From Flexivirga aerilata (GTDB taxonomy: Bacteria; Actinomycetota; Actinomycetes; Actinomycetales; Dermatophilaceae): a DNA stretch of 64,000 nucleotides. Both the position numbers and the translations under genes were made by a program. Positions 17,680 to 27,552 of this stretch are shown here, one piece after another. How positions within the stretch are numbered: position 1 is the stretch's first letter; the number at the start of each line of letters is the position of its first letter. The notes beneath the pieces were generated by a model. It saw only the letters and a list, made by a program, of their open reading frames with translations, searched no databases and was not told the DNA's origin. Location: positions 620,001 through 684,000 of the forward strand of contig NZ_JABENB010000002.1 in NCBI RefSeq assembly GCF_013002715.1, written 5' to 3'.

Positions 17680-17743
17680 ACTGACGGCTCCCTCGCCGAC
17701 TGACGCCCGGATCGGGCCGTCACTCGCCGAGGGAGCCGTCAGT
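17680..17743. repeat. Large imperfect palindrome (25-bp arms) between DUF3145 and a decayed gene
   Basis: The left arm 17680-17704 begins ACTGACGGCTCCCTCG. The right arm 17719-17743 is its reverse complement with two mismatches. The 14-base centre is itself palindromic (GCCCG-GAT-CGGGC). Further direct copies of CTGACGGCTC occur just upstream, from about 17656. It could be a bidirectional terminator or a dispersed palindromic element. The right arm lies where the GNAT reading frame loses its homology. Confidence 0.7.
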
Positions 17744-18093
17744 GGGGAGCTAGCGAGCGGGCGCTGCTCCGGCAGGCTGGTCGTCGACAGGACGTCGTCG
17801 GTGGTGACCGAAATGCCTTGCGGCGCATAGTGATCCACGCTCGGCAGGGCCGGCAGCGAGATCGCCACGTGGCGCGCGTCCGGAAACTCCGTGCGGAAGA
17901 CGTCGAGCCAGCGGTCAGCGTCACCGGGGTCCCCGGTGGTCACGTGCACGTAGTTGCGCCAGTGGAACTCCGGGTTGCGGGGCGATCGCACGACGAGGTG
18001 ATCGCCCCGGTCGTCGAGCTGGGCACCCTGCAACTGCAGGATGCCCAGTCCGGTGCGTGCGCCGGGGGAGAGGAGTGCGAGCTCCCCCCCCGG
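17744..18093 (-). pseudogene. GNAT acetyltransferase remnant (N-terminal part only)
   Basis: Directly after the fabF stop, and in its frame, the minus strand encodes about 115 residues typical of the N-terminus of a GNAT family (GDHLVVRSPRNPEFHWRNY, then DADRWLDVFRTEFPDARHVAI). There is no ATG or GTG at the proper place; a run of eight Cs (18084-18091) sits where the start would be. The acetyl-CoA-binding C-terminal half is missing: similarity stops near 17745, at the palindrome. I read it as a gene broken at both ends. Confidence 0.6.
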
Positions 18094-19341
<1,248 letters not shown>

Positions 19342-19436
19342 GAGTGGCTCCTGATCAAAATGGTGATGCGTGACGGGTCATGCTGCTGCGACGGCCCGGC
19401 CTCCCCAGCCGGGCCGTCGGCAGGCAGACGACTGGC

Positions 19437-19685
19437 TCAGCCCTGAGCGTCCTTGATGTACTTCACGGCGTCGCCGACGGTCGACAGGTTCTTCACGTCG
19501 TCGTCGGGGATGCGGACGCCGAACTTCTCCTCGGCGTTGACGACGATCGTCATCATCGACAGCGAGTCGATGTCGAGGTCCTCGGTGAACGACTTGTCCA
19601 GCTGCACGTCGGCAGCGTCGACACCGGTCTCCTCGTTGACGATCTCGGCAAGGCCCTCCAGGATCTCCTGGTCACTCTGCGCCAT
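19437..19685 (-). CDS. acpP: Acyl carrier protein
   Basis: 82 aa, acidic, with the phosphopantetheine serine in DLDIDSLSMMTIV (Ser about residue 43). The start is the ATG at 19685; upstream in-frame codons lack a ribosome site. It carries growing acyl chains for FabH and FabF, whose genes flank it. Confidence 0.95.
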   Translation of the reverse strand: MAQSDQEILEGLAEIVNEETGVDAADVQLDKSFTEDLDIDSLSMMTIVVNAEEKFGVRIPDDDVKNLSTVGDAVKYIKDAQG

Positions 19686-19791
19686 GTTCGGGTGCTCCTC
19701 GGGTGATGTGAATTTCGTGATGTGAATTTCGTTGTGCTGACCCGGTTTTCCCGCCGGGCCGCGGGTGGACTGGTGGCCCCTTCCGGGACGG

Positions 19792-20865
19792 TCAGGGCAG
19801 CTCGACGACCTGTGCGGCATACGCCAGACCGGCACCGAAGCCGATCTGCAACGCCAGGCCGCCGTGCGGTGCCTCGCCCTCGCGCAGCATGCGCTCGGTG
19901 GCGAGCGGGATCGACGCCGCGGAGGTGTTGCCGGTCTCGGCGATGTCGCGGGCGACGGGTATGTCGGCGGGCAGCTTCAACTGCTTGATCATCGCATCGA
20001 TGATGCGCATGTTGGCCTGGTGCGGGATGAAGACGTCGAGATCGCCCGCGGTGATGCCGGCTGCGTCGATCGCCTGCTGCGCGACCGGCGCCATCTGCCA
20101 CACCGCCCAGCGGAACACCGAGGGGCCGGCCATCGCGAGGGAGGTCGCCGCGTAGGTCTTGGCCGGGTCGATCGCCGAGGTCGGGGCGTCGGCGGCGGCC
20201 TCGGCCTGCCACTCCCGGCGCACGTCGGTCCACGGCTCCTTCTGCATGATCGTCTCCCAGTGGGTGCCGTCCGAGCCCCACACGGTCGGGCCGATCGCCG
20301 CGTGGTCCGACGGGCCCACAACGGCCGCGCCCGCGCCGTCACCGAAGATGAACGCGGTGCCGCGGTCGTGCTCGTCGGTGAACGCCGAGAGCTTCTCGAC
20401 GCCGATCACCAGGACGTGCTCGGCGCTGCCGCCGCGCACCATGTCGCTGGCGATCGAGATCGCGTGGCAGTAGCCGGCGCAGGCAGCCGAAATGTCAAAC
20501 GCCGGAACGCCGTTCGCGCCCAGACGGGTCGCCAGCAGCGGTGCCGCGGCGGGGGTCTGATAGGGGTGGGTGACGGTCGCGACGACGACCGCGCTGAGCT
20601 GGTCGGCGGTGATGCCGGCCGCTTCGAGCGCGGGTCGTGCGGCCGCCTCGCTCATGTCGACGACGGTCTCGTCGGGTGCCGCCCAGCGGCGCGAGACGAT
20701 GCCCGAGCGTTCGCGGATCCACTCGTCGGAGGAGTCGATCCAGGTGCAGACCTCCTCGTTGGTGATGACGCGCTGCGGCCGGTATCCGCCGACGCCCATG
20801 ATGCGGGCGTAGCGGGCGCCGGGGGAGGTGCTCAGCGTGCCGGTGCCCTTGGGGGTGGATGTCAT
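19792..20865 (-). CDS. fabH: Beta-ketoacyl-ACP synthase III
   Basis: 357 aa. The catalytic Cys is in DISAACAGYCHA, the His in FIPHQANMRI and the Asn in TGNTSAASIP, the complete KAS III triad. It starts fatty acid synthesis by condensing an acyl-CoA primer with malonyl-ACP. In actinobacteria it usually prefers branched primers. It is separated from fabD by 4 bp. Confidence 0.95.
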   Translation of the reverse strand: MTSTPKGTGTLSTSPGARYARIMGVGGYRPQRVITNEEVCTWIDSSDEWIRERSGIVSRRWAAPDETVVDMSEAAARPALEAAGITADQLSAVVVATVTHPYQTPAAAPLLATRLGANGVPAFDISAACAGYCHAISIASDMVRGGSAEHVLVIGVEKLSAFTDEHDRGTAFIFGDGAGAAVVGPSDHAAIGPTVWGSDGTHWETIMQKEPWTDVRREWQAEAAADAPTSAIDPAKTYAATSLAMAGPSVFRWAVWQMAPVAQQAIDAAGITAGDLDVFIPHQANMRIIDAMIKQLKLPADIPVARDIAETGNTSAASIPLATERMLREGEAPHGGLALQIGFGAGLAYAAQVVELP

Positions 20866-20869
20866 CGCG

Positions 20870-21814
20870 TCATTCTCCTTCAGCCTGCGTGCCGTGCTCG
20901 GCGACCATGCGCTGTGCCTTTTCGAGATCGTCCGGCGACTTGATCGCCAGTGTCTCGACGCCGGGCATGCCGCGCTTGGCCAGGCCGGTGAGCGTGCCGG
21001 CCGGCGGGATCTCGATCAGGCCGGTCACGCCCATGTCCACCATTGTCTGCATCGTGGCGTCCCAGCGCACCGGATTGCTGACCTGGGACACCAGTCGGCG
21101 CAGCACCTCGGCGCCGTCGGCGACCGCGGCGCCGTCCTTGTTGGACAGCAGCTGCACCCGCGGGTCGTGGGTGGTGATCGCGCGGGCGTAACCGGCGAGC
21201 ACGTCGACGGCCGGTGCCATGTGCTCGGTGTGGAACGCCCCGGCCACGGCCAGGGGTATGACGCGGGCCTTCGCCGGCGGGGCGTCCTTGAGGGCGGCCA
21301 GTTGGTCCATCGTGCCGGCCGCGACGACCTGGCCGGCGCCGTTGCGGTTGGCGGGGGTGAGCCCGTGCTCGTCGAGCGCGGCCTGCACGTCGTCGGGGTC
21401 GCCGCCGAGGACAGCGCTCATGCCGGTCGGCTGCACCGCGCTCGCCTGCGCCATCGCGTTGCCGCGCTCGCGGACGAAGACCATCGCCTGCTCGGCGGTG
21501 AGCACGCCGGACGCGGCGGCCGCGGTGATCTCGCCGACCGAGTGACCGGCACCGACGCTCACCGCGTCGAAGCCCTGCGACGGGTGCTCGAACAGCTCCA
21601 GCAGGCTCACCAGGCCGGCGGCGACGATGAGCGGCTGGGCGACCGCGGTGTCCTTGATCGTGTCCGCGTCGGAGGTGGTGCCGTGCGCGACCAGGTCGAT
21701 GCCCGCGACCGCCGACAGCCAGCGCAGCCGGTCGCCGAAGCCGGGCAACTCCATCCAGGGGGAGAGGAAACCGGGGGTCTGGGAACCCTGTCCAGGGCAG
21801 ACGATCGCAAGCAC
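20870..21814 (-). CDS. fabD: Malonyl-CoA:ACP transacylase
   Basis: 314 aa if translation begins at the GTG 21814 (VLAIVCPGQGSQTPGF, where most homologues start). A GTG three codons earlier (21823) is possible. The active Ser lies in GAGHSVGEITA and the His in AFHTEHM. It loads malonate onto ACP. It is the first FAS gene after the regulator fasR, with a 171-bp gap (21815-21985) that probably holds the promoter FasR acts on. Confidence 0.93.
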   Translation of the reverse strand: MLAIVCPGQGSQTPGFLSPWMELPGFGDRLRWLSAVAGIDLVAHGTTSDADTIKDTAVAQPLIVAAGLVSLLELFEHPSQGFDAVSVGAGHSVGEITAAAASGVLTAEQAMVFVRERGNAMAQASAVQPTGMSAVLGGDPDDVQAALDEHGLTPANRNGAGQVVAAGTMDQLAALKDAPPAKARVIPLAVAGAFHTEHMAPAVDVLAGYARAITTHDPRVQLLSNKDGAAVADGAEVLRRLVSQVSNPVRWDATMQTMVDMGVTGLIEIPPAGTLTGLAKRGMPGVETLAIKSPDDLEKAQRMVAEHGTQAEGE

Positions 21815-21985
21815 GAGGTCCACTCTCGCCGACGCGGGCGCCGGGAGGGGTCACCGAATCCTCCGAAGCTCATCGAGCCTGCTTGGAGGAAGGCTACAAA
21901 ACCGGTCGCTCGCGCACCCCTACTCTCCGGTTGCCCGGCGAGTAGCGATCGGACGACCGGCGCGTCCCCGGGCCCGGGGTGCGTC

Positions 21986-23116
21986 TCAGAGCCGGGACAT
22001 CGCGAGGGCGAGCCGCACGGTGAACGCGTCGCGACTGTCGACCAGGTCGTAGCCGGTCAGGTCGGCGATCCGGCCGAGCCGGTAGCGCACGGTGTTGGGA
22101 TGCACGAAGAGCTGGCGGGCGGTCGCCTCCAGGTTGTTCCGGTCCAGGTATGCCGCGGCGGTCTCCCGCAGTGCCGGCCGGTCGCGCAACGGCCTGGTCA
22201 CCTTGTCCACGAGCAGCCGCCGGGCCCGGGTGTCGCCGGAGATGGCGCGTTCGGGCAGCAGCTCCGAGGCCGCGCACGGCCGCGGCGCGTCCGGCCAGGC
22301 GGGGGCGGCGGCATAGCCGGCGAGGGCGGCACGGGCGCTGCGACCTGCGGCATACAGGTGGGGGACGAGCGGGCCGACGACGACCGGTCCCGCGCCCCAG
22401 AGCCGGTGCAGTGCGGCGGCGACCTCGTGGGGGTCGTCGACGCCACCGAGCACGGCGACCAGCAGACGGCCCTGCACGGACGCCAGCGTCGTCAGGCCGT
22501 GGTGAGTTCCGCTGCGGCGCAACGCATCCAGCGCGTCACTGCCCGACCCGGGAGGCGCACCTCCGGCGATCACCACGACCCCACGGACCTCGTCCCAGCC
22601 GAGCGCGGCGACGCGCGACCGCAGGGACTCGTCGGCCTCTCCGCGCAGCACGGCGTCGACCACGAGCGCTTCGAGCCGGGCGTCCCACGCGCCCCGGGAC
22701 TCGGCCGCCTGCGCGTAGACGTGCGCGGCCGCAAAGGCGATCTCCCGCGAATAGGTCAGCACCGCCTCCCGCAGCTGCTGCTCCTCACCCGGGGCGGCGA
22801 GCTGCGGCGTCTGCTGCTCGACGACGTCGATCACCGTGCGCACCATCTGCAGCGTCTGCTGCAGCGCGATCGACCGGGTCAGGTCACGCGGGGCGGTCGC
22901 GAAGACGTCGATCGTCGTCGGCGGCGACGACTCCGGGTCGCGATACCAGGCGATGAATGCGCCGATGCCGGCCTGCGCGACCAGGCCCACCCACGACCGG
23001 TCCTCGGCCGGCAGCGCGCGATACCAGTCGTGGCTGGCCTCCAGCTGCTCGATCGCCGCCGTCGACAGCCGGCCCGCGGCGTGCTCGAGCCGCTGTCCGG
23101 TGCTGAGGCTCGCCAT
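21986..23116 (-). CDS. fasR: PucR/CdaR-type regulator of fatty acid synthesis (FasR-like)
   Basis: 376 aa from ATG 23116. The C-terminus is a PucR-type helix-turn-helix (NNLEATARQLFVHPNTVRYR), with a GGDEF-like middle region and a helical N-terminal domain. Position directly upstream of fabD-fabH-acpP-fabF matches FasR of Streptomyces and Rv2242 of M. tuberculosis, regulators of the FAS operon. Only 10 bp separate it from the stop of the catabolic monooxygenase gene upstream, so read-through from that operon could affect it. Confidence 0.88.
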   Translation of the reverse strand: MASLSTGQRLEHAAGRLSTAAIEQLEASHDWYRALPAEDRSWVGLVAQAGIGAFIAWYRDPESSPPTTIDVFATAPRDLTRSIALQQTLQMVRTVIDVVEQQTPQLAAPGEEQQLREAVLTYSREIAFAAAHVYAQAAESRGAWDARLEALVVDAVLRGEADESLRSRVAALGWDEVRGVVVIAGGAPPGSGSDALDALRRSGTHHGLTTLASVQGRLLVAVLGGVDDPHEVAAALHRLWGAGPVVVGPLVPHLYAAGRSARAALAGYAAAPAWPDAPRPCAASELLPERAISGDTRARRLLVDKVTRPLRDRPALRETAAAYLDRNNLEATARQLFVHPNTVRYRLGRIADLTGYDLVDSRDAFTVRLALAMSRL

Positions 23117-23126
23117 GCCGGCGAGT

Positions 23127-24683
23127 TTAGTTTGAATTTTGTATGACGTGCACAGGCGAGTACGCCGGGACCGCGCGGGCCAGGTCGCTCGCCCGCCCGC
23201 TGCGCGCGACGGTGCCGTCCGGCCGGACGAGCGCGGCCATGACGTGGTGGTCGTGCAGCCATGCGTGCAGCGCGGTGCCCTCGGCGGCGTCGAGCACGAG
23301 CGCACCCCGCTGCGCGACCAGCGCCCGGTCGTGCTGCCCGAGTGTTCCCCGGCAGACGAGCACGTAACGCCCCAGTGCGACGTCGTCGAAGCGAGGCTGC
23401 CGGTCCGCCGCGTCGTCCGGGCCGATGACGGCGTTGGGGCAGAGTGACCCGGCCAGCCGGTCGCGGCGGGTGTGCAGCGCCGGGGTGTTGCCGTGCAGCC
23501 GCGGCGACGCCGCGTCGTTGACGAACGCCCGCAGGCCGCGGGCGGATGCCAGGCGTGGTGCGATCAGGCGGCGCGCGAGGTCGCCGGCCCGGCCGCCCTG
23601 GGTCATGGCACGTCCGAGGAGGATGGCGGTGCGGATGAGCTCGGCGGCGTGCCGGGTGCGTTCGGTCTCGTAGGTCGCGAGCCACTGCTCGGGCAGGTCG
23701 CCGCGCAGGACGCCCGCGATCTTCCAGGTCAGGTTGAGGGCGTCGCGCAGCCCTGCGCCCATCCCCTGGCCGATGAAGGGCGGAGTGAGGTGGGCGGCGT
23801 CGCCGAGGAGCAAGACCCGGCGGTCCTGCCACCGGTCGGCGACCTGGGCGCGGAAGGTGTAGTCGGTCACTCGGCGCAGCGTCAGGTCGGCGGCATCGCA
23901 CGGTCCGGTCCACGGCGCGATGAGTGGGCGGATGGCGTCGAGGTCGCCGAAGTCGGCGGCGGTCTCGCCGTCGAGGAGGCGGAACTCCCAGCGATAGCGC
24001 CGGTCGCCGATGCGCATGTAGGTGCCGGCGCGGTGGGTGTCGCAGAGCTGGTGCACGCCCTCCCACGCGTCGATCGGCACCCCGGTCTCCACGTCGACGA
24101 CCAGCCACCGCTGCTCGAAGCCCTTGTCGACCATCCGGGCACCGATCGCCGAGCGCACGACACTGTTGGCACCGTCGCAGCCGAGGACGAACGCCGCGGT
24201 GGTGCGGTGTTCGGTGCCGGACCCGGTGTCGCGGTAGGTGACCTCGGCTCGCCCGTGGGCGACGTTTGCCACCGCCGTGACCTCCGCGCCGCCGACGAAC
24301 CGCACCGCGTCCTCGCGGGCCAGCCGGGTGCGCAGCAGCTGCTCCAGCTCCGGCTGGTCGAACATATTGGCCTGCGGGTAGCCGTGCACCCCGACGAGCC
24401 GGTCGCGGCTGAACTCGGCGAGGGTGCGGTGCTGCCGGTCGATCAGGCGCAGCCCTCGCGCGGGTCGGGAGATGGCAGCGAAGTCGTCCGCGAGTCCCAG
24501 CCGGCCGAGGATGCGGTAGATCTCGTCGTCGAGGTGCACCGCCCGCGGTTGCGGGTAGGCCTCGTGCCAGCGGTCCAGCACCAGGCACCGCACGCCATAC
24601 GCGGCGAGCAGGGACGCGGCGACGACCCCGGTGGGGCCCGCGCCGACCACGATGACGTCGGGCCCACGGCCGGTCGCGGTCAT
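23127..24683 (-). CDS. FAD-dependent aromatic monooxygenase (MhpA/phenol hydroxylase type)
   Basis: 518 aa. The FAD site VVGAGPTGVVAASLLA begins near residue 12. DRWHEAYPQPRAVHLDDE and GCDGANSVVR are group A flavin hydroxylase blocks, and GDAAHLTPPFIGQGMGAGLRD is the second FAD motif. The C-terminal thioredoxin-like domain of this family follows. It should add a hydroxyl to an aromatic ring with NAD(P)H and O2. It overlaps the CoA-ligase gene by 4 bp and is the last gene of the TetR-headed catabolic operon. The ring substrate is unknown; MhpA-like 3-(3-hydroxyphenyl)propionate hydroxylation is one option. Confidence 0.85.
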   Translation of the reverse strand: MTATGRGPDVIVVGAGPTGVVAASLLAAYGVRCLVLDRWHEAYPQPRAVHLDDEIYRILGRLGLADDFAAISRPARGLRLIDRQHRTLAEFSRDRLVGVHGYPQANMFDQPELEQLLRTRLAREDAVRFVGGAEVTAVANVAHGRAEVTYRDTGSGTEHRTTAAFVLGCDGANSVVRSAIGARMVDKGFEQRWLVVDVETGVPIDAWEGVHQLCDTHRAGTYMRIGDRRYRWEFRLLDGETAADFGDLDAIRPLIAPWTGPCDAADLTLRRVTDYTFRAQVADRWQDRRVLLLGDAAHLTPPFIGQGMGAGLRDALNLTWKIAGVLRGDLPEQWLATYETERTRHAAELIRTAILLGRAMTQGGRAGDLARRLIAPRLASARGLRAFVNDAASPRLHGNTPALHTRRDRLAGSLCPNAVIGPDDAADRQPRFDDVALGRYVLVCRGTLGQHDRALVAQRGALVLDAAEGTALHAWLHDHHVMAALVRPDGTVARSGRASDLARAVPAYSPVHVIQNSN

Positions 24684-26614
24684 GGCTGCAGCACTCTCCA
24701 GGCCAGGGCGAACCCGGCGAGTGCGGCGGTGACCTCGGCGTCGGAGACCTGCGGCCCGTCGCCCGCCCGGGGCACGAGGGTGACGACGACCCCGTCCTCA
24801 CCGAGCTCGGCACGGACATCCTCGATGCCGTCGTCGGCTCCGGCCGCCGCGAGCGCGGCGCGCACCGCACGACACGTGGCGTCGAGCCGCAGCGGGACCT
24901 TGTGGATCTTGCCGACCGACGTCATCGGTATGGCGTCGACGACGTACACCGCCTTGGGCGCCGCGGCCGGCTCCGGCACCCGGCCGGCGGCCCACGCGCG
25001 CAGGTCACCGCCGGCGACCGGCTCGGCGACGCTGACGTAGGCGACGGGCACCTCGCCCGAGTGCAGATCGGGCATCCCGACCGCGGCCGCACCGGTGACG
25101 GCGGGGTGGGCGAGCAACGCCTCCTCGACGACCGCGGGGTCGAGGTTGTGGCCGCCGCGCACGATGAGGTCCTTCGCACGTCCCACCAGGTGGATGAAGC
25201 CGTCGTCGTCGACCCGTGCGAGGTCACCGGTGTCGAGCCAGCCGTCGCGCAGCTTGCCGAGACCCTCCACGATCAGCCGTCCGCCCGGCTCGCGGCCGGT
25301 GACGTAGCCGGGGAACACCGTCGGGCCAGTGATGACGAGGGTGCCGCTGCTGCCCGCGGGCAGGTCGGTCCAGCTGCCGTCGTCCTCGATCCGCACGGTC
25401 TTCAAATCCTGATAGGGCAGCCGCTGGCCCACCGTGCCGGGCCGCGGGTGGGCGGCGAAGCCGCGCGCGCTCGCGCAGGTGGCCTCGGTGAGGCCGTACC
25501 CCTCGACGAGGGTGACGCCGGTGGTGGTCTCGAACGCCGAGCGCACACCCGGCGGCAGCGCAGCCGCGCCGACGATGGCGAACCGCATCGAGGAGATGTC
25601 GGCGTCGACCGGCACCCCGGCGAGGACGGCATACACGGTCGGCACGGCGCTCATCGTGCTGATCCGCCGGCTCTCGACGAGCTTCCAGAAGACGCCGTAG
25701 AGGTGCGGATCGCGGTAGCCGAGCGGGCCGGCCCACACCGACCGCTGCCCGCGCAGGATCGGCGCGAGCAGGGTGACCACGAGGGCGTTGACGTGGAACA
25801 ACGGGAGCGCGGCGAAAATCGACGCGTCGTCGTCGAGAGCGGTGTTGGCCGCGACGCTCCAGGCGTCGACCACCTCGTTGCGGTGGGTGTGCGCGGCGAG
25901 CTTGGGGTTGCCGGTGGTGCCGCCGGTGTGGAAGACCGACGCCAGGTCGTCAGCGTGCGGCGGCTCGCCGTCGAACCGGTCGGCGTGCGCCCGGGCGGCC
26001 TCCGCCGTGAGGTCGACGACGCGGGCGGTGTCGCCAACGTCGGCGGGTCGCCCCGCGTCGGCCGGCGCGGACGCGCCGCCCGTCGGGCCGAGGACGACGA
26101 CCGCGTCGACCGCGCCGCTCCTCGCGAGCGCGGCACCGTGCTCCCACGACGCGGCGTCGAGCTCGCGGGAGGCGACGACCACCACGCGGGCGCCCGTGAC
26201 GCCGAGGAGCCGGTGCACCTGCTGCTCCGAGAGCGCGCTGTTGACGGGCGCGGCGATGCCGGCGAGCTCGGCGGCCAGCGTCGCGGTCACGAGCTGGTCG
26301 CAGTTGGGGCTGATCAGCGCGACCGTGTCGTCGCGCCGTACGCCGAGTCCGTGGAGCACGTTGGCGACGCGGTGCACGTCGGCCAGCAGTTCGGCATACG
26401 TCCGCGACACCGTCTGCTGCCAGTGCTCGGCGTCGGGCATGACGCTGACGGCCGTGCGCTGCGGCCACTGCGCTGCGGACCGCACGAGTGCTTCGTAGGT
26501 CGTGGCGGGCAGGTCGCGCTGTGCGAGCGGGATCTGCTCGATCTGCGCCAGGTCGTCGGGTGCGTCGTACCGCGCCGGCCACGCGGTGCGCCCGGTCAGG
26601 ACGGGGCCCGCCAT
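24680..26614 (-). CDS. Acyl-CoA synthetase (AMP-forming)
   Basis: 644 aa from ATG 26614, which shares a base with the previous stop (TGATG). The ANL motifs are complete: FHTGGTTGNPKLAAH (ATP loop), EGYGLTEAT, GWLDTGDLARVDDDGFI with RAKDLIVRGGHN, and the catalytic Lys in SVGKIHKVPL. It activates a carboxylic acid as its CoA thioester. In this operon it may activate an aromatic acid or the aliphatic acid left after ring cleavage. Confidence 0.87.
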   Translation of the reverse strand: MAGPVLTGRTAWPARYDAPDDLAQIEQIPLAQRDLPATTYEALVRSAAQWPQRTAVSVMPDAEHWQQTVSRTYAELLADVHRVANVLHGLGVRRDDTVALISPNCDQLVTATLAAELAGIAAPVNSALSEQQVHRLLGVTGARVVVVASRELDAASWEHGAALARSGAVDAVVVLGPTGGASAPADAGRPADVGDTARVVDLTAEAARAHADRFDGEPPHADDLASVFHTGGTTGNPKLAAHTHRNEVVDAWSVAANTALDDDASIFAALPLFHVNALVVTLLAPILRGQRSVWAGPLGYRDPHLYGVFWKLVESRRISTMSAVPTVYAVLAGVPVDADISSMRFAIVGAAALPPGVRSAFETTTGVTLVEGYGLTEATCASARGFAAHPRPGTVGQRLPYQDLKTVRIEDDGSWTDLPAGSSGTLVITGPTVFPGYVTGREPGGRLIVEGLGKLRDGWLDTGDLARVDDDGFIHLVGRAKDLIVRGGHNLDPAVVEEALLAHPAVTGAAAVGMPDLHSGEVPVAYVSVAEPVAGGDLRAWAAGRVPEPAAAPKAVYVVDAIPMTSVGKIHKVPLRLDATCRAVRAALAAAGADDGIEDVRAELGEDGVVVTLVPRAGDGPQVSDAEVTAALAGFALAWRVLQP

Positions 26615-27552
26615 CACGAGTGCCTGACCGTGGTCCGCTGCGTGCCCAGGTCGAGTGCGCCGTCCGGGGTGGCGATCGTGAGCTCGAGGCGGTCGCCGTC
26701 CTGGAGATAGTGGGGATTCTTGGCCTGGGACTGGAAGAACTTGCGCCACTTCAGCGCCGGCGGCAGCAGCGCGCCGATCAGCTCGACCGGCCGCGGCGGT
26801 GCCTTGAGCGCGGTGCCGCCCGGCGTGCCCGTCAGCAGCAGGTCGCCGGTGTCCAGGCGCTGGAAGCGAGCCAGTGCGGCGAGGGCCTGCTCGGGGCTGT
26901 AGATCATGTCGAGGCAGGTGCTGTCCTGGCGCACCTGGCCGTCGACCGTGAGGCGCAGCCGCAGCTCGGGCAGCCGCCGGAGCTCGGCGTCGTCGAGCAG
27001 CAACAGGACCGGGCCGACCGGGGTGAAGGTCGGGTAGGACTTGGCCTCGAAGAACTGGGTCTTGGGCAACTGGACGTCACGGGCCGAGACGTCGTTGGTG
27101 ATGACGAGGCCGGCCACGTGACGGGTCCAGGTGGACGAGGTGACGGTGTCACCGACCGTGAGGGGCTCGCCGATGACCAGGCCGAGCTCGATCTCGTAGT
27201 CGAGGAAGCGGACGTGCTCCGGCCGGACGATGTCGTCGGTGGGGCCGCTGATCGAGCCGGACGTCTTGCGGAAGAAGGTCAACGGCACCGTCTCGGGGTT
27301 CATGCCCGAGTCCTCGACGTGGCTGACGTAGTTGGTCATCTGCGCGACGACCCGGCATGGGGCCGTGACGGGGGAGACCAGGTCGAGGCTCGCGACGGCG
27401 GTCCCGCCGGGGCCGGCCGCGGCGGCGTCGACCGCGGCGCGGTCGGCGAGAAGCTGCCCGGTCGTGACCGCGTCGGTCGCGACCCGGGCGGCGGTGCCGT
27501 CGGCGGTGAGCACCCACCAGGCGTCGGCGGTGCGCAGAACGGAGGTAGTCAT
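26614..27552 (-). CDS. Fumarylacetoacetate hydrolase (FAH) family protein
   Basis: 312 aa. The C-terminal FAH domain has the metal-binding acidic set in FLDYEIELGLVIG and TNDVSARDVQ, followed by KSYPTFTPVGP and LLTGTPGG. Members hydrolyse C-C bonds of acylpyruvates, or hydrate or decarboxylate oxo acids in meta-cleavage routes. Lying next to an extradiol-type dioxygenase gene, it probably handles the ring-cleavage product. The stop touches the CoA-ligase start and the start overlaps the dioxygenase stop. Confidence 0.85.
   Translation of the reverse strand: MTTSVLRTADAWWVLTADGTAARVATDAVTTGQLLADRAAVDAAAAGPGGTAVASLDLVSPVTAPCRVVAQMTNYVSHVEDSGMNPETVPLTFFRKTSGSISGPTDDIVRPEHVRFLDYEIELGLVIGEPLTVGDTVTSSTWTRHVAGLVITNDVSARDVQLPKTQFFEAKSYPTFTPVGPVLLLLDDAELRRLPELRLRLTVDGQVRQDSTCLDMIYSPEQALAALARFQRLDTGDLLLTGTPGGTALKAPPRPVELIGALLPPALKWRKFFQSQAKNPHYLQDGDRLELTIATPDGALDLGTQRTTVRHS

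Noticed and set aside
20828..23146. A 772-codon open frame on the plus strand
   Set aside because: It is antisense to fabD and fasR and has no domain or ribosome site. It is a by-product of high GC at third positions.
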